Positions 45,627 to 54,911 of a DNA stretch of 64,000 nt are shown in pieces. Source of the DNA: Pythium myriotylum (lineage: Eukaryota; Oomycota; Peronosporomycetes; Pythiales; Pythiaceae). Position 1 is the first letter of the stretch, and the number at the start of each line of letters is the position of its first letter. The notes under the pieces were generated by a model that saw only the letters and a list, made by a program, of their open reading frames with translations, ran no database searches and was not told the DNA's origin. The translations under genes were made by a program, and so were the position numbers. The stretch lies in NCBI GenBank assembly GCA_023091665.1, contig JALJCQ010000022.1:372001-436000 (forward strand), given 5' to 3'.

Positions 45627-48600
45627 TCACTTCGAGAGACCTCCATTGGCGCCGAACAAGTGTTCGATTTTCTCGATAACCTTGTGGTTCTTGAGCGTCC
45701 AGGCGAACCACATGAGCAGCTCTCGCTCGGGACGACTCATCTCCGAGACGCTGAGCGACGGGAAGCTCGCGTCCAGCCGCTTGGTCGTCGTCGTCGCGAG
45801 GGTGCGCCGCGTGCTTTGCTCCGCAGCCGTTGTCTCGGTTCTCTTCGAGGGCGACGAGCTGCGGTACCGCCGGCGTCGCCTTGCCTGGATCTTCTTCTTG
45901 GCCCAGAGCAACAAGCGTTTCCACCAGGGCGTGATCTTGAGCGAGTGCTCGTCCGGGAGATGGAAGTAGATGGTCACGAAGAGCAAGAAGCTGTGGCGGC
46001 TGTCATACTCAACCTCAACCTGGATCGGAAGCTTCGGTTGGTCGAGTGTCGCCTCGAGGCTCGCGCTGTCGATCTCAGTGTCAGGATCGTCCAGGTTGAG
46101 CGCGAGCCCCCGCGGTGCAACGATATTCGCCGCGCCACCGCCGTACTTGAGCCATAGTTGGTGCTTGGTCTTGCGCCACCAGAGTATCAGTTTATGCTTG
46201 AAACTCTGCGGTTCTTTGGTGAAGGCGCCGATCCCGGGCACGTTCTTGACGCCTAAGATCACGCTCATGTCCTTGACGTCGTGCCACATGACGCGCCGCA
46301 CCTCGTTTGCCGCTTGGCACGCACTCTCTTGGTGCACAAGGTCGCGCGTCGCTAAGTAGGTCTCGAACTTGTCGACTTTAATTGGGCGATTCACTTTGAG
46401 GCGTAGCGTGCGGCGACCAACTTCTTCGTGAGCGATTTTCGACTGCTTGTACTTGATCAGCAGTGCCACGCACGCCGACATCCACAGTAGATTGAGGAAG
46501 AAAAAGAGAAACGGCACGTCGATGATGGGCTTCACAAAGGCATCGATCACCCACTGCGGCGACTCGATGTTCAGCGTGCCGCCGGGGATGCGGTCCAGAA
46601 CCGCCAGCGCGAAACTCGCGGCCAGCAAAACCTGAACCACGTCGAGCGACATGCCGCTTTGCTTGACACTTATTGACGAGTCAGCCAGCAGCTTCGTATT
46701 GGCCTCGACGGTCTTGAAGATGTCTTCGAGCTGCGACGTGTTGAGTACCTCGGCCATCTGCCGCAGGTTCACGACTTCGTACTTGGCACCGTGAACGAGC
46801 TTCTCAAGATCTCTCGCGCGCAAGAGGATGTCATGGTGCTGCTTCTTCAGGTCGAGGTAACTGAATATCTCCTCTTCTTCGAGCCCTGCGCTTGCTGATT
46901 TTTGTGGGATCTTCACGAACTCGAGGGATTCTAGCAGGTAGCCGAGCGTGTCAGTGAAAAGAATTAGGTCGTTGGTCGCCCGGGTGAGCTGCGCGCGGAT
47001 CGTAGTGATGTGGTTTGGGTCCTCTTTGGCCTGGAAGATGAGCTGCCGAGTATGCTTGAGCAACTCCTCAAGCACAAAGATGCGGGTGAAGAAACTGCGC
47101 AGAAACATCTCACGGCAAAGCAGGGAAAAGTAAGAGATAAAGACTTTCTCGAACCGCTTGGCCGCACTCCCGGCTACCAGCATGCCGTCACGGCCGACAA
47201 TCATCACGCTGTCTTCACCGATATCGTAGGCGCAGTGGATATCGCCAAGCACTTGCTTGAGCTCGTTTTCAATATCCCCGCGATCCATGTACTCGAGACC
47301 CGGCATGAACGGCTCGATCTGATCAGCCATGATCATGTTGAACTTGCCACGGTTAGCGATGTCTCCAAGAAATACCATGTCGAGCAGTGACGTCTGATAC
47401 GAGCTCAGCAGGTCGTCCATGATTTCACTCGAGTCCTGATGAATGTCGACGAGTAATCGCGACAAATAGTCGACAGAAATGCGGTCCGATTTTTTGTCCT
47501 GGATTGCATCGACACGAATACCGTAGAAGATCGTGCCGTCCACATTCAAGTGGATCCCAAAGTTCTCGATCTGGACAATGCCATCGTCCTCCGGAAAGTT
47601 GATCTCGGCCTCGAAGTTTATGAAACGCACGGGGTCGTAGTCTAGGATCCTCACTTGCGTGAGCCCCGGTGGCACTTCGAACAGGGTGTCGGTCGGCCGG
47701 TCATCGATGAGGCTCGTGAAGAGACCACCCTGGCAGCGATCCATCGAGCCGAGACGTTCGTTCAACGCCACAATCTGGTTCGAGCCAAACGGGATCCATT
47801 CCCCCACAAGGCACACGGGGTTAGTGAGTACGATCGCCTCCGAGAGCTCGTCACGAATATTCGATTGACCGCTGGCCGCCTCGTCGGCGCGATCGGCATT
47901 TGACGTGAGCTGCTGGTACGCATCCGGACTTCTCACACAGTGCGGCACAAAAGGTGACGACACATAAGAGACATCTTCAGTCTCGGTCACCTCGGAGTAG
48001 CGGTAGTAGCCGATCGACTCGAGAACGAAGCGACCTTCCTCGTTGAACTCAGGCTCGGCTTCAGCTGCAGAAGGTGGAGGGCCACTGCCAAGCTGTTTAT
48101 CACTCGCATGAAAAGCCCAACTAGGGACGTTCGGATCAAACGGGATGTCAGCGTCGTCGTTAACTTCAGGTGGGTCTTTGATTGGAATGTATCGGATCTT
48201 GAGCAGCTCGTGGCGATAAGGCTTTGGCGCATAGACGAACGAATCCACTTCAGCGCGTAATTCCTTCGTCGTCTGCTTGATTAACTCCAACCCGCGCTCC
48301 GAGACCTGGAACGCCGTCACTGAGTGGTAGTCTTTCGTCGAGAGCTTCAGGCCGTTGATAAGATTTGCTTCGCGTAGATCGTCAATGGCCGATTTGCCGT
48401 CCTGTGTTGTGTTCATCCAGATCCGCTTGGGTTTTCCCTCTTGCGCTATGACCATCGCTGCAGGCGCGTAGTCGAAATCGAGTACACCGTGGGTGATGCC
48501 TTCGTACATGAGCACCAAGAGTGGGATCTGCCGGATCCACGTCTCTTTGTCCTTTTGCTTGAGGGCACAGACGGCGTACTTGGAGAGCATGTAGAGCAGC

Positions 48601-49361
48601 TTGACGTGGTTCACCGGCCAGATCTCGCGCACAGTCTTGCCTGAGACCTCTTCGCCGTCTTTGAGAAGCTCTGGTAGCACAAATGCGAGTTCGTTTTCGG
48701 TGACTTCTTCGTCGTCCTCAGCCTCTAGGTCCCCGGGCTCTTCCTCCACGGCCTTGGCGGCCTTGTTCTTGGCTCGCCATGAGTTTGACCGCGAGGCACT
48801 TCCTGCTTTCATCATCGACTGACGGCGATAGGGAAGCCCTGCCGGTGTCACGGTCTCGGGCGCGACGTTGATGGGCTCTGGTGCGGACGAGCCTTCGAGC
48901 AGAGCAGGAGTGGGTACCAACGGCTCGTCAGCCTGAGCAGGCTCAGCGTGGGGAGCGAGCGTGGGCGGCGCGACGGCAGCTCCAGGCGGCACGTGCTGCT
49001 CTTCTTCGATCGCGGCGATCGTGAGCTCCATGGCGGCGACGGCGGCCGATTTCTTCTTGCGGATCGACTTTTTGCTCTTGTCTTCCTTGTTGCTCTTCCG
49101 CGACGCCTCGCTGGACGACGGCGGCGACGGCGCGACGGACGCGGGGCTCTCGGTCTTGTCGCGGGACTTTTTCTTGCGCCGCGCGGACTCGGCGCTCGGC
49201 GGCGGCGTCGGCTCGGCGGGGGCGTGCGAGGCTATGATGGTCGGCGCGTCCAGCAGGCGGAACGCGGAGTGCGGCGGCGAGGAGGAGGGCGAGGAGAAGG
49301 CCGGGAGGTCGAGGTCGTCGTCGATCTGTCCGGGGAGCGAGTCGCGGGGACTAGTGGCCAT
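45627..49361 (-). CDS. Large uncharacterised protein with a C-terminal two-helix membrane hairpin
   Basis: 1,244 residues from ATG at 49361 (MATSPRDSLPGQ). Residues 1-210 are low complexity, Ser/Pro/Lys-rich. A folded region (about 215-760) includes KLLYMLSKYAVCALKQKD and FLGDIANRGKFNMIMAD. Long helices (about 760-900) precede two transmembrane segments (about 904-925 and 947-970) separated by a short loop, a layout reminiscent of CorA-type channels but without their GMN motif. A cytosolic tail follows (970-1244) with WW-rich basic stretches (WWKRLLLWAKKK). I do not recognise the family. An E2F-like box lies 247 bp upstream. Function unknown. Confidence 0.8.
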   Translation of the reverse strand: MATSPRDSLPGQIDDDLDLPAFSSPSSSPPHSAFRLLDAPTIIASHAPAEPTPPPSAESARRKKKSRDKTESPASVAPSPPSSSEASRKSNKEDKSKKSIRKKKSAAVAAMELTIAAIEEEQHVPPGAAVAPPTLAPHAEPAQADEPLVPTPALLEGSSAPEPINVAPETVTPAGLPYRRQSMMKAGSASRSNSWRAKNKAAKAVEEEPGDLEAEDDEEVTENELAFVLPELLKDGEEVSGKTVREIWPVNHVKLLYMLSKYAVCALKQKDKETWIRQIPLLVLMYEGITHGVLDFDYAPAAMVIAQEGKPKRIWMNTTQDGKSAIDDLREANLINGLKLSTKDYHSVTAFQVSERGLELIKQTTKELRAEVDSFVYAPKPYRHELLKIRYIPIKDPPEVNDDADIPFDPNVPSWAFHASDKQLGSGPPPSAAEAEPEFNEEGRFVLESIGYYRYSEVTETEDVSYVSSPFVPHCVRSPDAYQQLTSNADRADEAASGQSNIRDELSEAIVLTNPVCLVGEWIPFGSNQIVALNERLGSMDRCQGGLFTSLIDDRPTDTLFEVPPGLTQVRILDYDPVRFINFEAEINFPEDDGIVQIENFGIHLNVDGTIFYGIRVDAIQDKKSDRISVDYLSRLLVDIHQDSSEIMDDLLSSYQTSLLDMVFLGDIANRGKFNMIMADQIEPFMPGLEYMDRGDIENELKQVLGDIHCAYDIGEDSVMIVGRDGMLVAGSAAKRFEKVFISYFSLLCREMFLRSFFTRIFVLEELLKHTRQLIFQAKEDPNHITTIRAQLTRATNDLILFTDTLGYLLESLEFVKIPQKSASAGLEEEEIFSYLDLKKQHHDILLRARDLEKLVHGAKYEVVNLRQMAEVLNTSQLEDIFKTVEANTKLLADSSISVKQSGMSLDVVQVLLAASFALAVLDRIPGGTLNIESPQWVIDAFVKPIIDVPFLFFFLNLLWMSACVALLIKYKQSKIAHEEVGRRTLRLKVNRPIKVDKFETYLATRDLVHQESACQAANEVRRVMWHDVKDMSVILGVKNVPGIGAFTKEPQSFKHKLILWWRKTKHQLWLKYGGGAANIVAPRGLALNLDDPDTEIDSASLEATLDQPKLPIQVEVEYDSRHSFLLFVTIYFHLPDEHSLKITPWWKRLLLWAKKKIQARRRRRYRSSSPSKRTETTAAEQSTRRTLATTTTKRLDASFPSLSVSEMSRPERELLMWFAWTLKNHKVIEKIEHLFGANGGLSK

Positions 49362-49900
49362 CCATTAGGTGCGCGCGCGCACCGCCTCGCTAGCTTTGTG
49401 GAACGAGGTCGCTCGGGTCGCACGAACGAGCGGAAACGGCGCGCGCGCGAAGAGTCGCGGGCGAGACGACGCCGCGAGCAGACCGTTCGAGAGAGGAGCG
49501 AGCGGCCATTGGGATGGACAGCAGGCGGCGCGAGAGGCGGCAGCGTGGAGAGAGCTACAGAGGCGAGGCTGGCGGCTAGTCATCGCGGATGACGCATTGA
49601 GCTGCTCGGCGGGAAACTGGTGTGTATTTATGTGAATAATGAATGTACATTACCTATATATGCAATATTTGAAATATGTGTGGCTTATTATGCAGGTCAA
49701 AGATATTCCGGTTAAATTTAGATATAGACAAATAGTTCACAAAATTGTGAAGTGGGGAGAAAGCTGTACCCAAAACAATTTTGAGAGGGTTCAACTCTGG
49801 AGACACAACCACGAAACCTCAGAGCACTCACGAAGAAACGGGATGGGTGGCTCTCCGATTCAGTAGGATTCTCTACAGTTACTACTCTTCCGAGCCGAGA
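49362..49900. other. Intergenic region between the large membrane protein and SOD-like gene 3
   Basis: 539 bp. The left 250 bp are GC-rich (5' region of the minus-strand gene) and include an E2F-like box (49608-49616). The middle (49620-49770) is strikingly AT-rich for this locus and has no recognised repeat or gene. The last 120 bp precede the SOD-like start; the frame is open there but the signal peptide starts at 49901. Confidence 0.45.
49608..49616 (-). promoter_or_regulatory. E2F-like box upstream of the large membrane protein gene
   Basis: TTTCCCGCC on the minus strand, 247 bp upstream of the start codon at 49361. Third of three such boxes upstream of minus-strand genes here; function inferred. 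Confidence 0.25.
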
Positions 49901-50557
49901 ATGCCGCCATCTTCGCCGCTTCTCTCGGTTTTAGTCGTGTTGCTCTGTGGCTCGGCTCTGAGCCAGGAGCTCACGTTTCGCTACGAGCCGCGATACGCGG
50001 TAGGGGTTAGCGGAGTCATCCGGGCGCACTACGAGCCAACCCACCACTGGCCGAGTCGTGCGTTTCTCTCTGTCGATTTGGACTTCTCACGAGTGAGTCA
50101 GCGTGCTCAGAAGCTTCTCGGCTTCGAGGGCCGCGTGCGTGAGTACGAATGGCATTTGCACACGAAGTGGGCCGCGCCGCACTCGTCCGGCTCGCTTGAA
50201 GAGTGCTCGTCTCGTCAAGCTGGAGGCCACTACGATCCAGACTTTGCGTGCGGGCCAAGCTCCGAGTTTGCGGATACGCCTGCGTGTCGCCATCGTCGGA
50301 GACTCTACGGCTGCACTCCTGCTCGCTATGATATCGAACCACGCGAGTGCGAACAAGGCGATTTCTCCGGCAAATTTGGGAATCTCAAGGTCGACGATAA
50401 CCAGCACGCACGAGGCCGCTGGGAGAACTCGAACTTCCCTGCGTTTGCGAATGCGACGAGCGAGTGGAACGTGGTGCTGCACCCCGTCTGTGGTCGGCGT
50501 GAGACGCCCCGCCTCGCATGCGCGGTCGTCCACCAGGGCGAAGACTCGCAGGTGTAG
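49901..50557 (+). CDS. Secreted Cu-only superoxide dismutase-like protein 3
   Basis: 218 residues from ATG at 49901 (MPPSSPLLSVLVVLLCG), where a signal peptide begins; the frame is open to 49781. It is a diverged paralogue of the genes at 20857 and 22462: WHLHTKW and GGHYDP and VVLHPV keep the copper histidines, PRLACAVV keeps Arg and Cys, and CEQGDFSGKFG lacks the zinc histidine. It lies 27 kb from the tandem pair and is much more divergent, so the duplication is older. Extracellular superoxide dismutation is the expected activity. Confidence 0.8.
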   Translation: MPPSSPLLSVLVVLLCGSALSQELTFRYEPRYAVGVSGVIRAHYEPTHHWPSRAFLSVDLDFSRVSQRAQKLLGFEGRVREYEWHLHTKWAAPHSSGSLEECSSRQAGGHYDPDFACGPSSEFADTPACRHRRRLYGCTPARYDIEPRECEQGDFSGKFGNLKVDDNQHARGRWENSNFPAFANATSEWNVVLHPVCGRRETPRLACAVVHQGEDSQV

Positions 50558-50759
50558 GTGCATCTCTGTCTCGGGGAGCAGCAGCGAGCCTTTGAGCTTT
50601 TGCATTTTTGCGTGTCATTTTCATTTTGAAGAACCTGCAAAAGATAATGAACCCATTTTGAGGAGCTCCAACGAGTGTCACTCTATCGAGGTTAATCCGA
50701 CCCCAACGAGATCTCGTGACTCATTTATTTTTTTTTCCTGAGAGATCGCGACGACGGCC

Positions 50760-51754
50760 ATGAGCGACGACAGCAGCAGCGGCAAGAAGTGGTTCCCGCT
50801 CGAGTCGAACCCTTCCGTGATGAACGCGTACGTCGAGAAGCTCGGGTTCCCGACCGACCACTTCAGCTTCTGCGACGTGCTGAGCACGGAGGACTGGGCG
50901 CTCGACATGGTGCCCAAGCCCGTGGTCGGCGTGCTCATGCTCTTCCCGATCAAGCCCCACACGGAGGCGTTCGCCAAAGAAGAGGCCCAGCGCATCGAGC
51001 AGCACGGCCAGGTCGTGGCGCCGAGCGTGTACTACATGAAGCAGACCGTGGGCAACGCCTGCGGCACGGTCGGGCTGCTCCACGCGATCGGTAACATGAG
51101 AAGCCAGGTCGCGATCGGTGAGCAGAGCTTGTGGCTGGGACCGGAAAGTCTTGCATGGTAAAGACATGTGCTTGGAAACGCCAGCCGAGTCGTCGTACCT
51201 GGGCAAACTCTTCCGCGACACGGTGGGCAAGACGCCAGACGAGATCGCCGAGTATCTCGAGAAAGACGACGAGGTGGGTGGATTGCTGGATGTGTCGTTG
51301 TCGGGGAACCAAGTGCAGCTCAATGCGACGGTGTCATTGTGGTTGCGTAGCTAGAGGATACACACGGGAGCGCCGCGCAGGCTGGGCAGTCCGAGGTGCG
51401 TTGATGAGCCCCCTAGCCGCTTCGTTCTACTCAGCACTAACGATCAATCCACCAGCAACTGGAGGACGTAGAGGATCCGATCGACACGCACTTCATCTGC
51501 TTCAGCTGTGTAGACGGCCACTTGTACGAGCTCGACGGCCGCAAGAAGTTTCCTATTAACCACGGCGCATCGTCGCCTGAGACCCTCCTGCAGGTAAGAA
51601 GGATTCAATCGATTGCAGTCTCGTGCAAGGAGTGTGACAAGGAAGAATGGCTTTTTAGGATGCGTGCAAAGTGATTCAGCAGTTCATGGCTCGCGATGAA
51701 GGTGAAGTCCGCTTCACGATCCTTGCGCTTACCAAGACCCAGGATGACGACTAA
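50760..51754 (+). CDS. UCHL3: Ubiquitin C-terminal hydrolase, UCHL3 type (four exons)
   Basis: Exons 50760-51117, 51185-51273, 51456-51593 and 51659-51754 join to 226 residues (human UCHL3 has 230). Introns are 67, 182 and 65 bp with GT...AG ends; intron 2 has a CTAAC branch-like site before its acceptor. Catalytic residues of peptidase family C12 are visible: the oxyanion Gln in YYMKQT, Cys in [14 protein letters not shown], His in [10 protein letters not shown], and the following Asp in ELDGRK. The first acceptor is the least certain; the CGCCAG at 51184 gives the best fit to the family, while an AAAG at about 51170 would add a few residues. The enzyme releases ubiquitin from small adducts. 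Confidence 0.92.
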
Positions 51755-51861
51755 GCTTGAAGGAATTGTTGCAACCGTTTGTCGGTTTCGACTCCGCTAA
51801 CTAAAAACGAATCTGCATTTTAACCACGCGGCACGACGTTTATCAAACTCGCGTCTTTGCC

Positions 51862-54702
51862 ATGCCACGACGACTCCTCTGCGGAGTCTGTACCTTGTTC
51901 GCGGCTCTTTCTGTAGTCTGCAGTGTTGGAGCCTCTCCATCCGTTGACCTTTTCATTTCTCCAACAGGCGACGACTCCAACGATGGCTCCTTCGCCCATC
52001 CGTTCCGCTCAATTGGACGCGCTCAAAGCGAAGTACGCGTTCGCAAGATCTCAGCGCAGGTTCCGATCAACGTGTTCCTACGAGCAGGTCGTTACGAGCT
52101 GCTGGATACGCTCGAGTTTACTCCTCAGGATGCAGGCGGTGATCCAAAAACTACTGTCACCTACCAAGCTTACTGTGACGGGACTCTCGAGAAGTCGCTC
52201 ATTTCAGTCGAGCCTTATCCGTACAAGTCACATTTGCCAATTCCACCGCGACTTCTATGGAACGGCAACGGAAACAAGAGTGATTGGAGTGGGCCCATGG
52301 ATCCCTTTCTCGAGATGAACATCAATCGAACGAACAATTCACTTCTCACCTCTGCACTGCCCCCGCCTCCTCCAGTCCCCTCCATGGACATTGGAGATGT
52401 CTGTGTTGACAAAGTCGTCAATGGGGGGCCAAGTGGGAGCAACTCGGGTGGTCACACATGTTATAGTGGCTCCATCGCGACTTGTGTTTCTGGCTGCATG
52501 ACTTCATGCGCTCTGCACATTGAGAGGAGGACGTACTCAACAGAATTTTATTCAAAGTTCTCGCATCTCTTTGGGAAGAAGCTGGAGAAAGAGGAAGACT
52601 GTGTTGAAGTTTGTGCCCTATCCTGTCGAGGATGCGAAAAAGTAACAATCTCGGGCGCGAAGCGAATTGATCCGGGCCAGCTCTCGTGGTCTGTTTACAA
52701 GACAGTCACCCTAAGTGGAGGTACATCAGCATCCATATTTCAAGCCAATCTCACCGCATTTCTTCCAGCATCACCAACTCCTGCTGACAACCCGACCCTT
52801 TTCTCGACCTTGTATGTCAACGACGTACAACTGCCACGTGCTGGTTTCCCGAATTGTCTCGTGTCTCCGGATGTGAGTAAATCACAGACAGAATTCGTCT
52901 GCGCGTATTCAATCCCAAAAGTCTCCAAGAAGAGGAACAGCGTCGTTTACAACACCGCAACATTTTCGTCCCGTGTAACTCAGTGGACGAATATCCCTCT
53001 CGCAGAGATCGAGGTGCTGCCCGAAGCCGCACCGTCACTTGCAAATCTCCGGTACCAACTCAAAACTGTCGACACTTCGACAGGTGAAATCGCGCTCGGT
53101 GCAGGCGGTACACAGCTCACCGTTGATATTTTCTTCCGAGGGCTTGATTTTACTTCGCCTGTCGCTGCTGCTAACGCACGATTCCGAGTCGAGAACATTC
53201 TGGAGGAGCTGGATTCCCCAGGAGAGTGGTATTTCCATCCGCAGACGAAGATGCTCTACTTGTTACCCGTGAGTTCGAACTTATCACTCGCAAGCATGTC
53301 TGGGCAAACGCTTGAAATCCCACTACTGAGGCAGCTGGTGCGCGTGAGTGGATCGAGAGAAAATGTATATACTGCTGCTGCCCACGCGAGCAGTTTACTC
53401 GTCGAAACTGATTCAACGGTGGTAGCCTCAAATCTTGTGTTTCGCCAGATTATTTTCTCTGGAACTCAGCTACTCACAGCCGATGTGTACGAACAGATTC
53501 CGGGGCCAAGTGCCCCATCACCGTCATGGCCAATGGCGAGGTCTGGTGCATTGTTCATGGAAAGTGTCGTTAATACCACAGTCGAATACTGTGTCTTTGA
53601 GAAGATTGGTGGCAATGCGGTCGTCATTTCTGGAGAAAGCGACTACGTACTTGTTCATCACAACAACATCTCATATGTCGGCTCATCTGGCGTCGCTGTA
53701 CTTGCTCGTACGGGGTCTCGACGCAACTCGTTTGGCCACTCTGTTCTTGCTCACCAACTCTACTCTCGGTTTACCAACATATCATCAAACCAGATTCATC
53801 ATTTTGGCAGTCGAGTCACGCATAGTAGCGCAATCATGGTTGTGGGCGCGACACAGACCACAATCTCAGGGAATTTGATATTTGCCTTCCCACCTAACAT
53901 CGCCCGCAATTACTGGGTTTTGAACTCTGACGGAAGTCGCACAAGTGACAAAAAGACGCCCGGTTTAATTCGGGGTCTCGACACGGTGATTTACATCCAG
54001 CAGACACTTGCAAACAACCTTTCAACGGCATACATTACACCGGTCTCTGTGGCATCTCCCGGCTTTGATGTTCCTGTCGTTGCGAAGCTGATTGGCGCGC
54101 CAGAGTGTCCGTCCGGTTTTGGTCGAATAGGCTCGTTGTATGGCGAGCAGGCGCCATTCACGTACACCCAGTGTTCGGGATGCTGCTCTGTCCACGCGAA
54201 CTCGGCGAAAATTCGCATCGCAGGAAGCGGTGTCACGTGGAGTGATGCGATATCACGCGAAGTTGTACTCCGACCTGGTGATTCCTTGGAACTTCAAGCC
54301 ACTTCCTCACCGTTTTTTAATTCAATCACGGACGTGTACCTTGGCTTCCACGTCGTGACTCCAAATCAAATAATGGAGCTGCCATCAGTGCGAGCTAAAT
54401 GGACGATCCTCACACGCCAGTGCCAGTATTCTGAGCAAACGTATGCAGCCACATGCTTCGGACCATGTGCGTCCTCGACAACATCCCCACCAGCGTCGAC
54501 AGGATGCGGCAACTCGAACATTGCTGTTCAAATGAGCCGCGGCGGGTCTTTTAGATGTAAACCTGGGTTCGAGCCCGATGTGTACTCGGTCGTCTGTAAC
54601 GGGCCGTTTGAAGCCGTCGTTGACTGCGAGGGGAATGGCACTGTGAAGTCGCATATTTACTACAATTGCTCAATGAATTGTTTCGCTACATCGTGCACGT
54701 AA
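51862..54702 (+). CDS. Secreted right-handed parallel beta-helix protein
   Basis: 946 residues from ATG at 51862 (MPRRLLCGVC). The signal peptide ends near SVGASPS. The first motif FISPTGDDSNDGSFAHPFRSI is typical of pectate-lyase-like parallel beta-helix proteins. The middle of the chain shows the periodic N.I...G.......V rungs (for example VVISGESDYVLVHHNNISYVGSSG), characteristic of the fold. A cysteine-rich insert (about residues 175-260: CVDKV, CVSGCMTSC, CALSCRGC) and a Cys-rich C-terminus distinguish it. Beta-helix proteins often cut or bind polysaccharides; no catalytic set was identified, so an enzyme is possible but not shown. It is likely extracellular or wall-bound. Confidence 0.85.
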   Translation: MPRRLLCGVCTLFAALSVVCSVGASPSVDLFISPTGDDSNDGSFAHPFRSIGRAQSEVRVRKISAQVPINVFLRAGRYELLDTLEFTPQDAGGDPKTTVTYQAYCDGTLEKSLISVEPYPYKSHLPIPPRLLWNGNGNKSDWSGPMDPFLEMNINRTNNSLLTSALPPPPPVPSMDIGDVCVDKVVNGGPSGSNSGGHTCYSGSIATCVSGCMTSCALHIERRTYSTEFYSKFSHLFGKKLEKEEDCVEVCALSCRGCEKVTISGAKRIDPGQLSWSVYKTVTLSGGTSASIFQANLTAFLPASPTPADNPTLFSTLYVNDVQLPRAGFPNCLVSPDVSKSQTEFVCAYSIPKVSKKRNSVVYNTATFSSRVTQWTNIPLAEIEVLPEAAPSLANLRYQLKTVDTSTGEIALGAGGTQLTVDIFFRGLDFTSPVAAANARFRVENILEELDSPGEWYFHPQTKMLYLLPVSSNLSLASMSGQTLEIPLLRQLVRVSGSRENVYTAAAHASSLLVETDSTVVASNLVFRQIIFSGTQLLTADVYEQIPGPSAPSPSWPMARSGALFMESVVNTTVEYCVFEKIGGNAVVISGESDYVLVHHNNISYVGSSGVAVLARTGSRRNSFGHSVLAHQLYSRFTNISSNQIHHFGSRVTHSSAIMVVGATQTTISGNLIFAFPPNIARNYWVLNSDGSRTSDKKTPGLIRGLDTVIYIQQTLANNLSTAYITPVSVASPGFDVPVVAKLIGAPECPSGFGRIGSLYGEQAPFTYTQCSGCCSVHANSAKIRIAGSGVTWSDAISREVVLRPGDSLELQATSSPFFNSITDVYLGFHVVTPNQIMELPSVRAKWTILTRQCQYSEQTYAATCFGPCASSTTSPPASTGCGNSNIAVQMSRGGSFRCKPGFEPDVYSVVCNGPFEAVVDCEGNGTVKSHIYYNCSMNCFATSCT

Positions 54703-54911
54703 AGTTGTACAATATACAGTTTCGAAACAAATCCTCATTTCCCATTTACCTTTCTCTCTCTCTCTCTGTCTGTCTTTCTCTTCATCCTGCCGTGCATCAA
54801 TTCTCATCGCGAGTCTCTCGCGAATCTCTAAACATTCGTTGCTTTGTTCCCGGCCGCACTCTGGTGCAGCAGGCTAGCAATCGAAATCTATGCAGCTTAC
54901 ATACCATCCCA

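Noticed and set aside
54748..54780. CT-rich microsatellite as a regulatory element
   Set aside because: A simple CT/GT repeat in the spacer between convergent genes; no further evidence of function.
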